Position numbers and translations under genes: made by a program. The notes under the pieces are model-generated. The model saw only the letters and a list, made by a program, of their open reading frames with translations, was not told the origin of the DNA and searched no databases. Shown one piece after another: positions 1-7,446 of a DNA stretch of 36,836 nt. Source of the DNA: an uncultured Oscillospiraceae bacterium (lineage in GTDB: Bacteria > Bacillota > Clostridia > Oscillospirales > Oscillospiraceae); NCBI GenBank assembly GCA_910588135.1, contig CAJUOT010000030.1, forward strand, positions 1 to 36,836, written 5' to 3'. Position 1 is the stretch's first letter. The number at the start of each line of letters is the position of its first letter.

Positions 1-48
1 CGACCACCGAGATCTACACTCTTTCCCTACACGACGCTCTTCCGATCT
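1..48 (+). other. Illumina sequencing adapter (assembly contamination)
   Basis: The first 48 bases match, from memory, the Illumina P5/TruSeq universal adapter, ending in its diagnostic GCTCTTCCGATCT. Genomic sequence begins at base 49 or 50. This stretch is a library artefact at a contig end and should not be interpreted biologically. Confidence 0.97.
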
Positions 49-49
49 C

Positions 50-484
50 GCGCCGGAGCCCACCCCCACCCCCGCTGCGGGCGTGGATCTGGCGGCCTTC
101 TACAAGAGCGTGACCGGCCAGTACCAGTTCGCCTTTATGGTGCAGATGGATGATACCACTCTCGACCAGTGGTATGCAGGGCTGACCAGCCTGAGCCTTG
201 CCCAGAGTTTGGTTTACCAATGCGGAATGTCGCCCTCCCCCAACGGGGACTTTGCCCTGGTGCAGGTGAAAAACGCCGCCGATGTGGACGCGGTGAAGGC
301 CATTTTCCAGGCCCGGATCGACTATATGGTGGGGGACGGCAACGGCCCCGGCGGGGCTCTCTATCCCATGGAGATGACCACGTGGGAGGAAAACGCCCGC
401 ATCGCCGCCAATGGCGACTGCGTCATGCTGATCGTCCACGAGAACTGCGACGATATCGTGGCGGCGTTCAACGCGCTGTTTTAA
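50..484 (+). CDS. DUF4358 domain protein, 5' end missing
   Basis: The open frame runs from the end of the adapter to a TAA. It starts with a proline/threonine-rich linker (PEPTPTPAAG) followed by a compact domain beginning VDLAAFYKSV and ending DIVAAFNALF. This layout fits the DUF4358 family: small lipoproteins with a lipobox, a low-complexity linker and one globular domain. The signal peptide is lost beyond the contig end. A GTG at 83 could be read as a start, but it lies inside the conserved domain and has no ribosome site, so the gene is treated as 5'-partial. DUF4358 genes are often found beside MBOAT/DHHW acetylation genes, as here, so a role in the same envelope-modification locus is inferred. 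The biochemical function is unknown. Confidence 0.8.
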   Translation, partial: APEPTPTPAAGVDLAAFYKSVTGQYQFAFMVQMDDTTLDQWYAGLTSLSLAQSLVYQCGMSPSPNGDFALVQVKNAADVDAVKAIFQARIDYMVGDGNGPGGALYPMEMTTWEENARIAANGDCVMLIVHENCDDIVAAFNALF

Positions 485-489
485 GAAAG

Positions 490-624
490 CCCCCTCATCC
501 ACCCCGGCTTATGCCGGGGCACCTTCCCCCCCGCAGGGGGGAAGGCTTTGGGGCCAGTGAAAACACGGCGGGCTTCCCCCCACCGGGGGGAAGCTGTCAG
601 CCGTCAGGCTGACTGATGAGGGGG
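490..624. repeat. Palindromic MITE-like intergenic repeat with 10-bp terminal inverted repeats
   Basis: The element is bounded by CCCCCTCATC (490-499) and its exact inverse GATGAGGGGG (615-624). Inside are several hairpins: CCCCGGC/GCCGGGG at 502-519, C-tract/G-tract arms near 524-545 and 568-590, and GTCAGC/GCTGAC at 596-613. It has no coding capacity and lies between the DUF4358 gene and the MBOAT gene. The structure is typical of dispersed palindromic repeats in high-GC Clostridia. Copy number elsewhere cannot be judged from this window. Confidence 0.75.
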
Positions 625-679
625 AGCGGCTGGTCTGCTCCTCTTTTCCATCAAATTTTATCCGGCGAGGTGAAGGCCC

Positions 680-2110
680 ATGATATTTTCCAGCCCGTAT
701 TTTCTCTTCCTCTATTTCCCCATCGTATTGGTTCTGTACTACATCTCCCCGCTGAAGCTGCGCAATCTGGTGCTGCTCATCGTCAACCTGATCTTCTACG
801 GCTGGGGGGAGCCGGTGTATGTGCTGATCATGTTCGTCTCCATCGCCATCGACTACTCCCACGGGCGGATCGTCACCACCTGCAAGGCCAAGGGGAACGA
901 CCGGGGCGCGAAAATGGCGGTGGCCTCGTCGGTGGTGTTCAACCTGCTCCTGCTGGGGTTCTTCAAGTATTATAACTTTATTGCCGGAAGCCTTGCGGCC
1001 GTCGGGGCCGGCTTCCTGCCGGTGATTGAGAGCCTGCCCCTGCCCGGCGGGTCCATCCCCTTCACCCTGCCCATCGGCATCTCCTTCTACACCTTCCAGA
1101 CCATGAGCTACACCATCGACGTGTACCGGGGGGACGCCCGGTGCCAGAAGAACATCGTCACCTTCGGCACCTTCGTCACCCTGTTCCCCCAGCTCATCGC
1201 GGGGCCCATCATCAAATACAAGGACCTGGACGACCAGCTGGAGCACCGGGACCACTCGTTTGAAAAGTTCGCCTCCGGCGTCCAGCGCTTCACCATCGGC
1301 GCGTGCAAGAAGGTGCTGCTGGCCAACGCCCTGGGCCCCCTGTGGGACGTGTATCTGGCCACGCCGGGGGCGCAGCTCACCACCCTGGGAGCGTGGCTGG
1401 GCATCACCGCCTTCTCCCTCCAGCTCTACTTCGACTTCTCCGGCTATTCCGACATGGCCATCGGCCTGGGCCGGATGCTGGGCTTCGAGTTTCTGGAGAA
1501 CTTCAACTACCCCTACCTGTCCAAGTCGGCCAGCGAGTTCTGGCGGCGGTGGCACATCTCCCTGGGCAGCTGGTTCCGGGAGTACCTGTACTTCCCCCTG
1601 GGGGGCAGCCGGGTGAAGCCCGCCCGGATGGTGTTCAACCTGCTGGTGGTGTGGGCGGCCACCGGCATCTGGCACGGGGCCAGCTGGAACTTCCTGTGCT
1701 GGGGGCTGTACTGGTTTGTGTGGATCACCCTGGAGAAGCTGTGGCTGGGCCGCGTGCTGGACAAAGCCCCGGCCTGGGCGTGCCACATCTACGGCGTGGC
1801 CGTCGCCGTGGTGGGCTGGGCCATCTTCGCCGTGGAGGATTTCTCCGCCATGGGGCCGTATCTCGCCGCCATGTTCGGCTTCGGGGCCGGGGCGCTGGAC
1901 GGGGACTTTCTCTACTGCTTCCGCAACTACCTGCCCATTCTGGCCATCGCCATCGCGGCGGCCACCCCGCTGGGGAAGAACGTCTGGCACAGGCTGCCGG
2001 AGCGGGCCCGTCAGATCGCCTTCCCGGTGCTGATGCTGGCAGGGCTGGTGGTGACCACCGCCTATCTGGTGGACGGGACCTACAATCCCTTCCTCTATTT
2101 CCGTTTTTAA
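680..2110 (+). CDS. MBOAT family membrane O-acyltransferase (AlgI/DltB-like)
   Basis: This is a 476-residue polytopic membrane protein starting MIFSSPYFLFLYFPIVLVLY, with about ten hydrophobic segments. It carries the two conserved MBOAT signatures: SEFWRRWHISLGSWFREYLYFP with His292, and ATGIWHGASWNF with the near-invariant catalytic His332. Members of the AlgI branch move an acyl group, usually acetyl, across the membrane and hand it to an exopolysaccharide or cell-wall polymer. A GGCGAGGTG ribosome site precedes the ATG. The DHHW gene follows after 12 bases, so the two are surely co-transcribed and probably form the transfer and acceptor parts of one acetylation machine. The substrate polymer cannot be inferred from the sequence. 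Confidence 0.93.
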   Translation: MIFSSPYFLFLYFPIVLVLYYISPLKLRNLVLLIVNLIFYGWGEPVYVLIMFVSIAIDYSHGRIVTTCKAKGNDRGAKMAVASSVVFNLLLLGFFKYYNFIAGSLAAVGAGFLPVIESLPLPGGSIPFTLPIGISFYTFQTMSYTIDVYRGDARCQKNIVTFGTFVTLFPQLIAGPIIKYKDLDDQLEHRDHSFEKFASGVQRFTIGACKKVLLANALGPLWDVYLATPGAQLTTLGAWLGITAFSLQLYFDFSGYSDMAIGLGRMLGFEFLENFNYPYLSKSASEFWRRWHISLGSWFREYLYFPLGGSRVKPARMVFNLLVVWAATGIWHGASWNFLCWGLYWFVWITLEKLWLGRVLDKAPAWACHIYGVAVAVVGWAIFAVEDFSAMGPYLAAMFGFGAGALDGDFLYCFRNYLPILAIAIAAATPLGKNVWHRLPERARQIAFPVLMLAGLVVTTAYLVDGTYNPFLYFRF

Positions 2111-2122
2111 GGGGGCGAGCAT

Positions 2123-3316
2123 ATGAGCAGAAAATATTCCATCTTCATCACCGCGCTGTTCTGCGCCTTTATTTTCGGCTTCGGCATCGCCCACTTCATC
2201 CTCCCCGACCGGGAGTTCTCCGAACAGGAGAACACCTATCTGGCCCAGTTCAAGGCCCCCACCTGGAAGACGGTGCGCTCCGGCCAGTTTATGGAGGACT
2301 TTGAGAAGTATTTCAACCAGCAGTTCCCCCTGCGGGACCAGTGGGTGCAGCTCAAGGCGTATTCCGAGCGCACCCTGGGCAAGCAGGAGAACAACAAGGT
2401 CTACTTTGGCGCCGACGGCGGCCAGACCCTGTTCGCCCACTTCACCAAATTGTCCCGCGAGGAGCTGGCCGCCCGGGTGGGCTTCGTCAACAAGCTGGGG
2501 GGCAACCTGGACGTGCCGGTGTACTTCTCCCTGGTGCCGGACAAGAGCTACACCTATCCCGAGCTTCTGCCCGCCAATGCCCCCAACGTGGACGACGGCT
2601 CCACCATCGGAATGGTTCGGGAGCTGTGCGGCGATCTGCTCCCGGATAAGAGCCAGCCCTGGTCTGAGCTGCCGCCGGACGGCGCTGTCTATCACGTGAC
2701 CTATATCGACCTGCGGGACGCCCTGTCCGGCACCGAGGACAGCTTTTACCGCACCGACCACCACTGGACGACTTGGGGCGCCTACCAGGGCTTTGTGAAA
2801 CTGATGGAAGGCATGGGCATGGGCGCTGAACATGACGAGGAATGGCTCGATATCAAAGTGGCCGAGGACTTCTACGGCACCACCTACTCCGCCTCCGGCG
2901 CGGGGTGGGTGAAACCGGACAGCATTTACCGGGTGATCCCCGAGGGGGGCGCCAAGGGGAACGTCACCGTCACCCGCTACCCCGAGGGCGAGCCCATCGA
3001 GGGCGGGCTGTACTACCCCGAGAAGCTGGCCGTCAAGGACAAATACGCCTACTTCCTGGGGGGCAACCAGCCCCTGTGCATCGTCCGGAACCCCGACGCG
3101 GCAAACGGGAAGCTGCTGGTGATCCGGGATTCCTACGCCGACTCCCTGGCCCCCTTCCTGGCGGAGGAGTTCCAGGAGGTCCACCTGTTCGACCTGCGCT
3201 ACAATAACACGTCCTTGAAAAAGTACGTGGCGGACAACCAGATCGACCAGGTGCTGGTGCTCTACTCCGCCAACAACTTCAACACCGATCAGAACCTCTT
3301 CAAGCTGGGGCTGTGA
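2123..3316 (+). CDS. DHHW family protein (AlgX/AlgJ-like acetylation partner)
   Basis: This 397-residue protein has an N-terminal membrane anchor (about residues 6-27, rich in Ile/Phe/Ala) and an extracytoplasmic SGNH-hydrolase-like domain. The family motif RTDHHWTTWGAY is clear, with Asp212-His213-His214-Trp215, and the C-terminal LVIRDSYADSLAPFL is the SGNH-like block that usually carries the serine. DHHW/AlgX-type proteins work with MBOAT acyltransferases, passing acetyl groups to polysaccharides outside the membrane. The ATG is preceded by AAGGGGG and lies 12 bases after the MBOAT stop. Length and motifs look intact. The gene's last bases are echoed 58 bp downstream (3354-3374), which suggests a small local duplication. 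Confidence 0.9.
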   Translation: MSRKYSIFITALFCAFIFGFGIAHFILPDREFSEQENTYLAQFKAPTWKTVRSGQFMEDFEKYFNQQFPLRDQWVQLKAYSERTLGKQENNKVYFGADGGQTLFAHFTKLSREELAARVGFVNKLGGNLDVPVYFSLVPDKSYTYPELLPANAPNVDDGSTIGMVRELCGDLLPDKSQPWSELPPDGAVYHVTYIDLRDALSGTEDSFYRTDHHWTTWGAYQGFVKLMEGMGMGAEHDEEWLDIKVAEDFYGTTYSASGAGWVKPDSIYRVIPEGGAKGNVTVTRYPEGEPIEGGLYYPEKLAVKDKYAYFLGGNQPLCIVRNPDAANGKLLVIRDSYADSLAPFLAEEFQEVHLFDLRYNNTSLKKYVADNQIDQVLVLYSANNFNTDQNLFKLGL

Positions 3317-3317
3317 A

Positions 3318-3346
3318 ACGGCCCCCCCGGCGCTGCCGGGGCCCAA
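3318..3346 (+). other. GC-rich inverted repeat after the DHHW gene
   Basis: A GGCCCC.CCGGC / GCCGGGGCC hairpin follows the stop codon directly. No T-tract follows it, so it may stabilise the mRNA end rather than act as a classical terminator. Confidence 0.4.
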
Positions 3347-3392
3347 TCGGGGTCTGTTCCAGCTGGGGCTGTGAGGGCCCTGGCCTGTGCGC

Positions 3393-3434
3393 AAAAAACG
3401 GCGCCCCCGCCGGCTTGGCCGGCGGGGGCGCTTT
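3393..3434 (-). terminator. Rho-independent terminator of the SLH gene, possibly bidirectional
   Basis: A perfect 14-bp stem (3401-3414 with 3418-3431) has a 3-base loop. The A-tract at 3393-3398 becomes a U-tract on the minus-strand transcript, so this ends the SLH-protein gene. On the plus strand only TTT follows, giving weaker termination for the DHHW operon. Confidence 0.8.
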
Positions 3435-3446
3435 CCTGGTCTGTGT

Positions 3447-4490
3447 TCAGTTGTAGGCCCGGTACAGCATACAGGCGATCTGGCCCCGGCTGCACACGAT
3501 GTCGGGGGCGAAGTCGCCGGTGCCGCCATAGCTCTTGACCACGCCCTTCTCATAGGCCCAGTCCGCCGCGGCGGCGTAAGAGGCGTCCTCCGCCACGTCT
3601 GGGAAGCCGGCCGGCTTCCCGGCCTCTTTTTCGCCCAGGGCCTTCCAGATGTAGGTCACCGCCTGGGCGCGGGTGCAGGGGGCGTCGGCCTGGAAACCGT
3701 CGCCGATGTAGCCCTCCTCATAGGCCCAGTCCACCGCGTCCTGATACCAGGAGGCCACGGTGAAGGGGGACTTTTCCTTGGCCTCAAGCTCGCCGGCGGC
3801 CCGCCACAGGAAGGTCAGAATCTCCTGCTGGGAGCACTCCACGCCGGGGGCAAAGGTGGTCTGGCCGCCGTATCCCTTGGTGATCCCCTTCTTCACCGCC
3901 CACCGGGCCTCCTTGGCGCACCAGCTGGGGGTGTCGATGAATTCGGCGGGAGGGGGAAAGTCACTGGCAAACGCCACGTAGTACGGGCCGTCGCCGCCCG
4001 ACCAGCAGGCCAGCACGTCATAGTCCCCCGCATCGGCGATGCTCTCTCTGTTCACGCCCCACGTGTCCACAACGGAATCAGCCGGCTTCCAGCCGCTGAC
4101 GAAATCCGCCTGGTAGGTGTCGTCCTTAAAAGAGGAATCGGGAACCCTCTTCAGGGTATACAGGTCCACCTGGGCGTCCTTGCCCCCGGACAGGTCAAAG
4201 TTGATCTCGGCGTCGTCGGGGACGATGTAGCACCAGAAGCTGCCGTATCCGTACTCCTCTATGTCCTCCTGCCAGACGCCGATCATGCCGAGGCTGTAGA
4301 GGAACTCGTACTCGGGCACGGAGTCGTCCAGCAGCTCCTGCGCGGTCTCGTACTTGTCGGTGACCACCACGTCGCTGAGGGTGATGCCGCCGGCTTTCAC
4401 GCTCTTGGGCTCGGCGGCAGAGGCGGCCGTTGGGAGCAGCGCCAGCGCCATAACCAGCGCCAATGCCAGGGATGCCAGTTTTTTCTTCAT
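3447..4490 (-). CDS. Secreted protein with three C-terminal SLH domains
   Basis: This 347-residue protein begins MKKKLASLALALVMALALL and has a signal peptide cleaved near ASA-AEP. The middle (residues about 27-180) is an unrecognised exported domain rich in acidic and aromatic residues. The C-terminus holds three S-layer homology repeats, visible as WAVKKGITKGYGGQTTFAP, WAYEEGYIGDGFQADAPCTRAQAVTYIW and WAYEKGVVKSYGGTGDFAPDIVCSRGQ. SLH domains anchor proteins to pyruvylated secondary wall polymer, so this is a cell-surface protein. The longer frame reaching 4802 was rejected because the ATG at 4490 has an AAGGAG ribosome site and a signal peptide. A promoter at 4537-4565 and the terminator at 3393-3434 make it a single-gene unit. 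Confidence 0.88.
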   Translation of the reverse strand: MKKKLASLALALVMALALLPTAASAAEPKSVKAGGITLSDVVVTDKYETAQELLDDSVPEYEFLYSLGMIGVWQEDIEEYGYGSFWCYIVPDDAEINFDLSGGKDAQVDLYTLKRVPDSSFKDDTYQADFVSGWKPADSVVDTWGVNRESIADAGDYDVLACWSGGDGPYYVAFASDFPPPAEFIDTPSWCAKEARWAVKKGITKGYGGQTTFAPGVECSQQEILTFLWRAAGELEAKEKSPFTVASWYQDAVDWAYEEGYIGDGFQADAPCTRAQAVTYIWKALGEKEAGKPAGFPDVAEDASYAAAADWAYEKGVVKSYGGTGDFAPDIVCSRGQIACMLYRAYN

Positions 4491-4536
4491 CGTGTCTCCT
4501 TCTTTCTCACTCATTGTTCGGGATCCCGTTGCCGCC

Positions 4537-4565
4537 ATTATAGCCCACCCGCCTGAAAAGCGCAA
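4537..4565 (-). promoter_or_regulatory. Promoter of the SLH-domain gene
   Basis: On the minus strand TTGCGC (4560-4565) and TATAAT (4537-4542) are separated by exactly 17 bases, about 47 bases upstream of the ATG. The -10 hexamer is a perfect sigma-A match. Confidence 0.65.
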
Positions 4566-4593
4566 GCCTGTTTTGGGCGGAGCCCGTCCTTTC

Positions 4594-5037
4594 CTACTTT
4601 TTCCCCCGGTTTTTGCGATACCAGTCCAGCTTGTCGTCCCACCGCCGGCCGCTGGCGCGGTAGTAGATCTCGATTCCCCCGGTGATGGCGGCGAAGATGA
4701 GCACAAAAAACACGCCGAACAGCACCCACGCCCCCGCCTGGTCGGTGGGGAACCAGCCAAAGCCCACCGCAAAGGCGGTGAGGACGCCCCCGAACACCAC
4801 AAAGAACAGCACCATCCGCCAGCCGTAGCCCAGCTTTTTAAACAGCAGGTCGGAAAAGGCCGCCACCTGCATGGTTCCCGCCGCTATACACACCAGCAGC
4901 AGGGAAAACAGGATGGACAGCGGCGCCGTTTCCTGCTTGAACACCAGCAGGAAGAACATATAGAAGCACATGGCGGCAGTGTAGCACAGGGCAGTGACCT
5001 CTTTGATGGTGGTGCATACCTGGAAGAACTTTTTCAT
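4594..5037 (-). CDS. DUF3021 family membrane protein
   Basis: This 147-residue protein has four predicted membrane helices (about residues 12-33, 39-60, 73-95 and 100-122) and a basic C-terminus ending RKNRGKK. Length, topology and its position directly after a LytTR regulator identify the DUF3021 family. In Bacillota these small membrane proteins are encoded with LytTR DNA-binding proteins and are thought to modulate them at the membrane. The ATG at 5037 is 14 bases downstream of the LytTR stop, with a GGAGCG ribosome site in the gap. The pair probably forms a membrane-tethered regulatory switch. The signal sensed is not evident. Confidence 0.82.
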   Translation of the reverse strand: MKKFFQVCTTIKEVTALCYTAAMCFYMFFLLVFKQETAPLSILFSLLLVCIAAGTMQVAAFSDLLFKKLGYGWRMVLFFVVFGGVLTAFAVGFGWFPTDQAGAWVLFGVFFVLIFAAITGGIEIYYRASGRRWDDKLDWYRKNRGKK

Positions 5038-5051
5038 TGTCAACGCTCCTT

Positions 5052-5489
5052 TCAAAGCCCCAATTTCTTCTTGATGGCGGGGACGTACTGGCGGTTGGCC
5101 ACCACCACCTCGCCGTTGGACAGGGTGAGCCGCAGCCGCCCGCCGAAGTCGGGCCGCAGGGACTTCACCCGGTCGAAATTCACGATGGCCGACTTGCTCA
5201 CCCGCACGAAGTCCCAACCCGCCAGCTGCTCCTCCAGCTCGTACAGCCGCAGCCGGGTCTCGTACACCCCGTCCGCCGTGTACAGGAAGGTGCCCCGGTC
5301 CACGGTGTCGATGTAGAGCACCTCCGCCCCGTCCAGAATGCAGGTCTGGCCGTCCTTCTCCCCGGTGAGCCGGGCGTCGGACAGCCGCAGCAGCTCGACG
5401 AGCCGGGCGGTCTGGGCATCCATCCGCCTGCACCGGACGGCCACCTCGGTCTGTTCCAGCCCCGGGCACTCCTCCACGGTCACTTTCAT
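5052..5489 (-). CDS. LytTR family DNA-binding transcriptional regulator
   Basis: This 145-residue protein consists of a short N-terminal alpha/beta part (MKVTVEECPGLEQTEVAVRC) and a C-terminal LytTR domain. The LytTR domain shows ILYIDTVDRGTFLYT-like strands (EVLYIDTVDRGTFLYTADGV), the block FVRVSKSAIVNFDRVKSL typical of LytTR DNA recognition, and the closing NRQYVPAIKKKLGL. No response-regulator receiver domain precedes it, so it belongs to the stand-alone LytTR group that pairs with DUF3021 membrane proteins. AAAGGAG lies just before the ATG. A promoter at 5633-5661 gives a leader of about 140 bases that contains a copy of the palindromic repeat family. Target genes are unknown, and autoregulation is plausible. 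Confidence 0.88.
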   Translation of the reverse strand: MKVTVEECPGLEQTEVAVRCRRMDAQTARLVELLRLSDARLTGEKDGQTCILDGAEVLYIDTVDRGTFLYTADGVYETRLRLYELEEQLAGWDFVRVSKSAIVNFDRVKSLRPDFGGRLRLTLSNGEVVVANRQYVPAIKKKLGL

Positions 5490-5504
5490 TCGCTCTCACT
5501 CCTT

Positions 5505-5613
5505 TCGCCGCCGCGCGCTCCATATCCCTCGCTTCCGCCGGTGGCGAAAGCCCGCTCATTCCGCCGCGACTCCTCTCCCCGCAAAAGCTGAGGGGCGCTT
5601 TTGCGGGGGCCCC
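5505..5613 (+). repeat. Palindromic repeat family copy 1, in the leader of the LytTR gene
   Basis: This roughly 110-bp element aligns with copies at 26446-26560 (same strand) and 27602-27715 (opposite strand). Shared blocks are a CTCCATATCCCTCGC-like box, CCGCTCATTCCGCCGC, CTCCTCTCCCC, a variable A/T-containing hairpin (GCAAAAG...CTTTTGC here) and a terminal GGGGGCCCC. It lies between the LytTR promoter and its ribosome site, antisense to the gene. Confidence 0.7.
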
Positions 5614-5632
5614 AGTTCGCGATCGCACCTTG

Positions 5633-5661
5633 AGCATACACGAGTCCTGCCCCTTTGGCAA
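5633..5661 (-). promoter_or_regulatory. Promoter of the LytTR-DUF3021 operon
   Basis: Minus-strand TTGCCA (5656-5661) and TATGCT (5633-5638) are 17 bases apart. The position implies a long 5' leader carrying the palindromic repeat. Confidence 0.55.
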
Positions 5662-5702
5662 GGGGCGGGAGCGCGACCTGCGCACAGCGCCGCCTGACCT
5701 GC

Positions 5703-5738
5703 AAAAAAGGAAGCCCCGCGGCACGCGCCGCGGGGCTT
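5703..5738 (-). terminator. Rho-independent terminator of the liv operon
   Basis: A perfect 12-bp stem (5711-5722 with 5727-5738) with loop ACGC is followed on the minus strand by CC and six T. It lies about 145 bases after livF. The intervening 5739-5883 shows no other feature. Confidence 0.8.
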
Positions 5739-5883
5739 CTACTGCGTCCGATTGTCACGCTTCGCCTGTTCGCGACGCGCGGCTTCCTTCCGTCTCGGGC
5801 AAAACCCATCCGGGCCGCTGGCCCTCCTTGGGCTTTTCCCCTCGCTCCAGTCCATCCGCGCTGCTCACAACGGCTCAGCGCTT

Positions 5884-6585
5884 CTATCCTCCCAAGTAGG
5901 CTTTCTTTACCGCCTCGTCGTGGAGCAGCTCGCTCCCCGTGCCGGTGGCCACGATTTTGCCCGTCTCCAGCACGTAGCCCCGGTCGGCCACGCTGAGGGC
6001 CATCCGGGCGTTCTGCTCCACCAGCAGGATGGTGGTGCCCCCCTGATGGAGCTGCCTGATGATGTCGAAAATCTGCTCCACCAGGATGGGGGCCAGCCCC
6101 ATGGACGGCTCGTCCAGCATGAGCAGCTTTGGGTTGGACATGAGCCCCCGGCCCATGGCAAGCATCTGCTGCTCGCCCCCGGACAGGGTGCCGGCCACCT
6201 GCTTCCGGCGCTCCTTCAGCCGGGGGAACTGCCCGTACACCCGCTCCAGGTTGGGGGCGATGGTGCTTCGGGCCTGGGTATACGCCCCCATTTCCAGGTT
6301 CTCCTCCACCGTCATCTGCTGGAACACCCGCCGCCCCTCGGGGACGTGGGCCATGCCCAGCTCCACCACCTTGTGGGCGGGGATGGAGGCGAGGTTTTTG
6401 TCCAGGAATTCGATGGAGCCGGTGCGGGAGCGGAGCAGGCCGCACACTGTGTTCAAAATGGTGGATTTGCCCGCGCCGTTGGCCCCGATGAGGGTGACCA
6501 CCTCGCCGTCGTTCACCTGGAAGGACACGCCCTTGATGGCGTGGATGGCGCCGTAGTACACGTTGATGTCGTTGACGTTCAGCAT
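5884..6585 (-). CDS. livF: Branched-chain amino-acid ABC transporter ATP-binding protein LivF
   Basis: This 233-residue ABC ATPase contains Walker A GANGAGKS, the signature LSGGEQQMLAMGRGLM, Walker B LLMLDEPSMGL and the switch histidine region ILLVEQN. The AHVPEGRRVFQQMTVEENLEMGAY block is highly characteristic of LivF rather than LivG. LivF and LivG form the cytoplasmic ATPase pair that drives import of branched-chain or related amino acids through LivH/LivM. Its ATG lies 12 bases after the livG stop with a GGGGGCGGGA ribosome site. It is the last gene of the operon. Confidence 0.96.
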   Translation of the reverse strand: MLNVNDINVYYGAIHAIKGVSFQVNDGEVVTLIGANGAGKSTILNTVCGLLRSRTGSIEFLDKNLASIPAHKVVELGMAHVPEGRRVFQQMTVEENLEMGAYTQARSTIAPNLERVYGQFPRLKERRKQVAGTLSGGEQQMLAMGRGLMSNPKLLMLDEPSMGLAPILVEQIFDIIRQLHQGGTTILLVEQNARMALSVADRGYVLETGKIVATGTGSELLHDEAVKKAYLGG

Positions 6586-6597
6586 ATTCCCGCCCCC

Positions 6598-7446
6598 TTA
6601 CTGCTGCTTGCCCAGGTAGGCCTCGATGACCACGGGGTTGGACTGGATCTCCTCCGCCGTCCCCTTGGCGATGATCTGGCCGAAGTTGAGCACGCAGATG
6701 CCCTCGCAGATGCCCATGACCAGGCTCATGTCGTGCTCGATGAGCATGATGGCGATCTGGAAGGTGTCCCGGATCTTCACGATGTTCTCCATCAGCTCGG
6801 CGGTCTCCGAGGGGTTCATGCCCGCCGCCGGCTCGTCCAGCAGCAGCAGGGACGGGTTGGTGGCCAGCGCCCGGACGATCTCCAGCCGCCGCTGGGCGCC
6901 GTAGGGCAGGGAGCCCGCCTGATGGTCCGCCAGGTCCTGCATATCGAATATGCTCAGCAGCTCCAGCGCCCGCTCGTGGGCGGCCTTCTCCTGCCGCCAG
7001 TACCTGGGCAGGCGGAGGATGCCGGAGAACATGGAATACCTCTCCTGGTTGTGCAGGCCGATTTTCACGTTGTCCTCCACGGACAGGTTGTTGAACAGCC
7101 GGATATTCTGGAAGGTGCGGGCGACGCCCATGCGGTTGATCTGGGCGGGGGTCTTGCCGTGGGTGTCCATGCCGTCCAGCAGGATGGTGCCCCGGGTGGG
7201 CTGGTACACCTTGGTCAGCAGGTTGAACACGGTGGTCTTGCCCGCGCCGTTGGGGCCGATGAGGCCGGCGATCTCCGTGCGGCCCACGGTGATGTTGAAC
7301 TCGTTCACGGCGGTGAGGCCGCCGAAGTCGATCCCCAGGTGGCTGCACTCCAGAACGGGGGTCTTTCCCAGGTCCCGCTCCGGGATGATGGACACGCTGG
7401 GCACGGGCACCATTTTGCCCTTCTGGAACTGTTTCTTCTCAGCCAT
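6598..7446 (-). CDS. livG: Branched-chain amino-acid ABC transporter ATP-binding protein LivG
   Basis: This 282-residue ABC ATPase has Walker A GPNGAGKT, a signature region SLPYGAQRRLEIVRALA and Walker B LLLLDEPAAGMNPSE. The GVARTFQNIRLFNNLSVEDNVKIG block and the PAAGMNPSE stretch are typical of LivG. It has an N-terminal extension of about 25 residues before the ABC core. The start overlaps the livM stop by 8 bases (ATGGCTGA), so translation is probably coupled. It is the partner of LivF. Confidence 0.96.
   Translation of the reverse strand: MAEKKQFQKGKMVPVPSVSIIPERDLGKTPVLECSHLGIDFGGLTAVNEFNITVGRTEIAGLIGPNGAGKTTVFNLLTKVYQPTRGTILLDGMDTHGKTPAQINRMGVARTFQNIRLFNNLSVEDNVKIGLHNQERYSMFSGILRLPRYWRQEKAAHERALELLSIFDMQDLADHQAGSLPYGAQRRLEIVRALATNPSLLLLDEPAAGMNPSETAELMENIVKIRDTFQIAIMLIEHDMSLVMGICEGICVLNFGQIIAKGTAEEIQSNPVVIEAYLGKQQ

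Noticed and set aside
83..484. GTG at 83 as the true start of the DUF4358 gene
   Set aside because: It lies within the conserved domain, has no ribosome site, and the frame continues upstream to the adapter junction.
509..3553. 1014-codon minus-strand open frame
   Set aside because: It is antisense to the MBOAT and DHHW genes, low in complexity (Gly/Val/Gln/Pro-rich), with no domain. It is a shadow caused by high GC.
3387..4556. 389-codon plus-strand frame over the SLH gene
   Set aside because: The SLH frame on the opposite strand has a signal peptide, three domains, promoter and terminator. This one has none.
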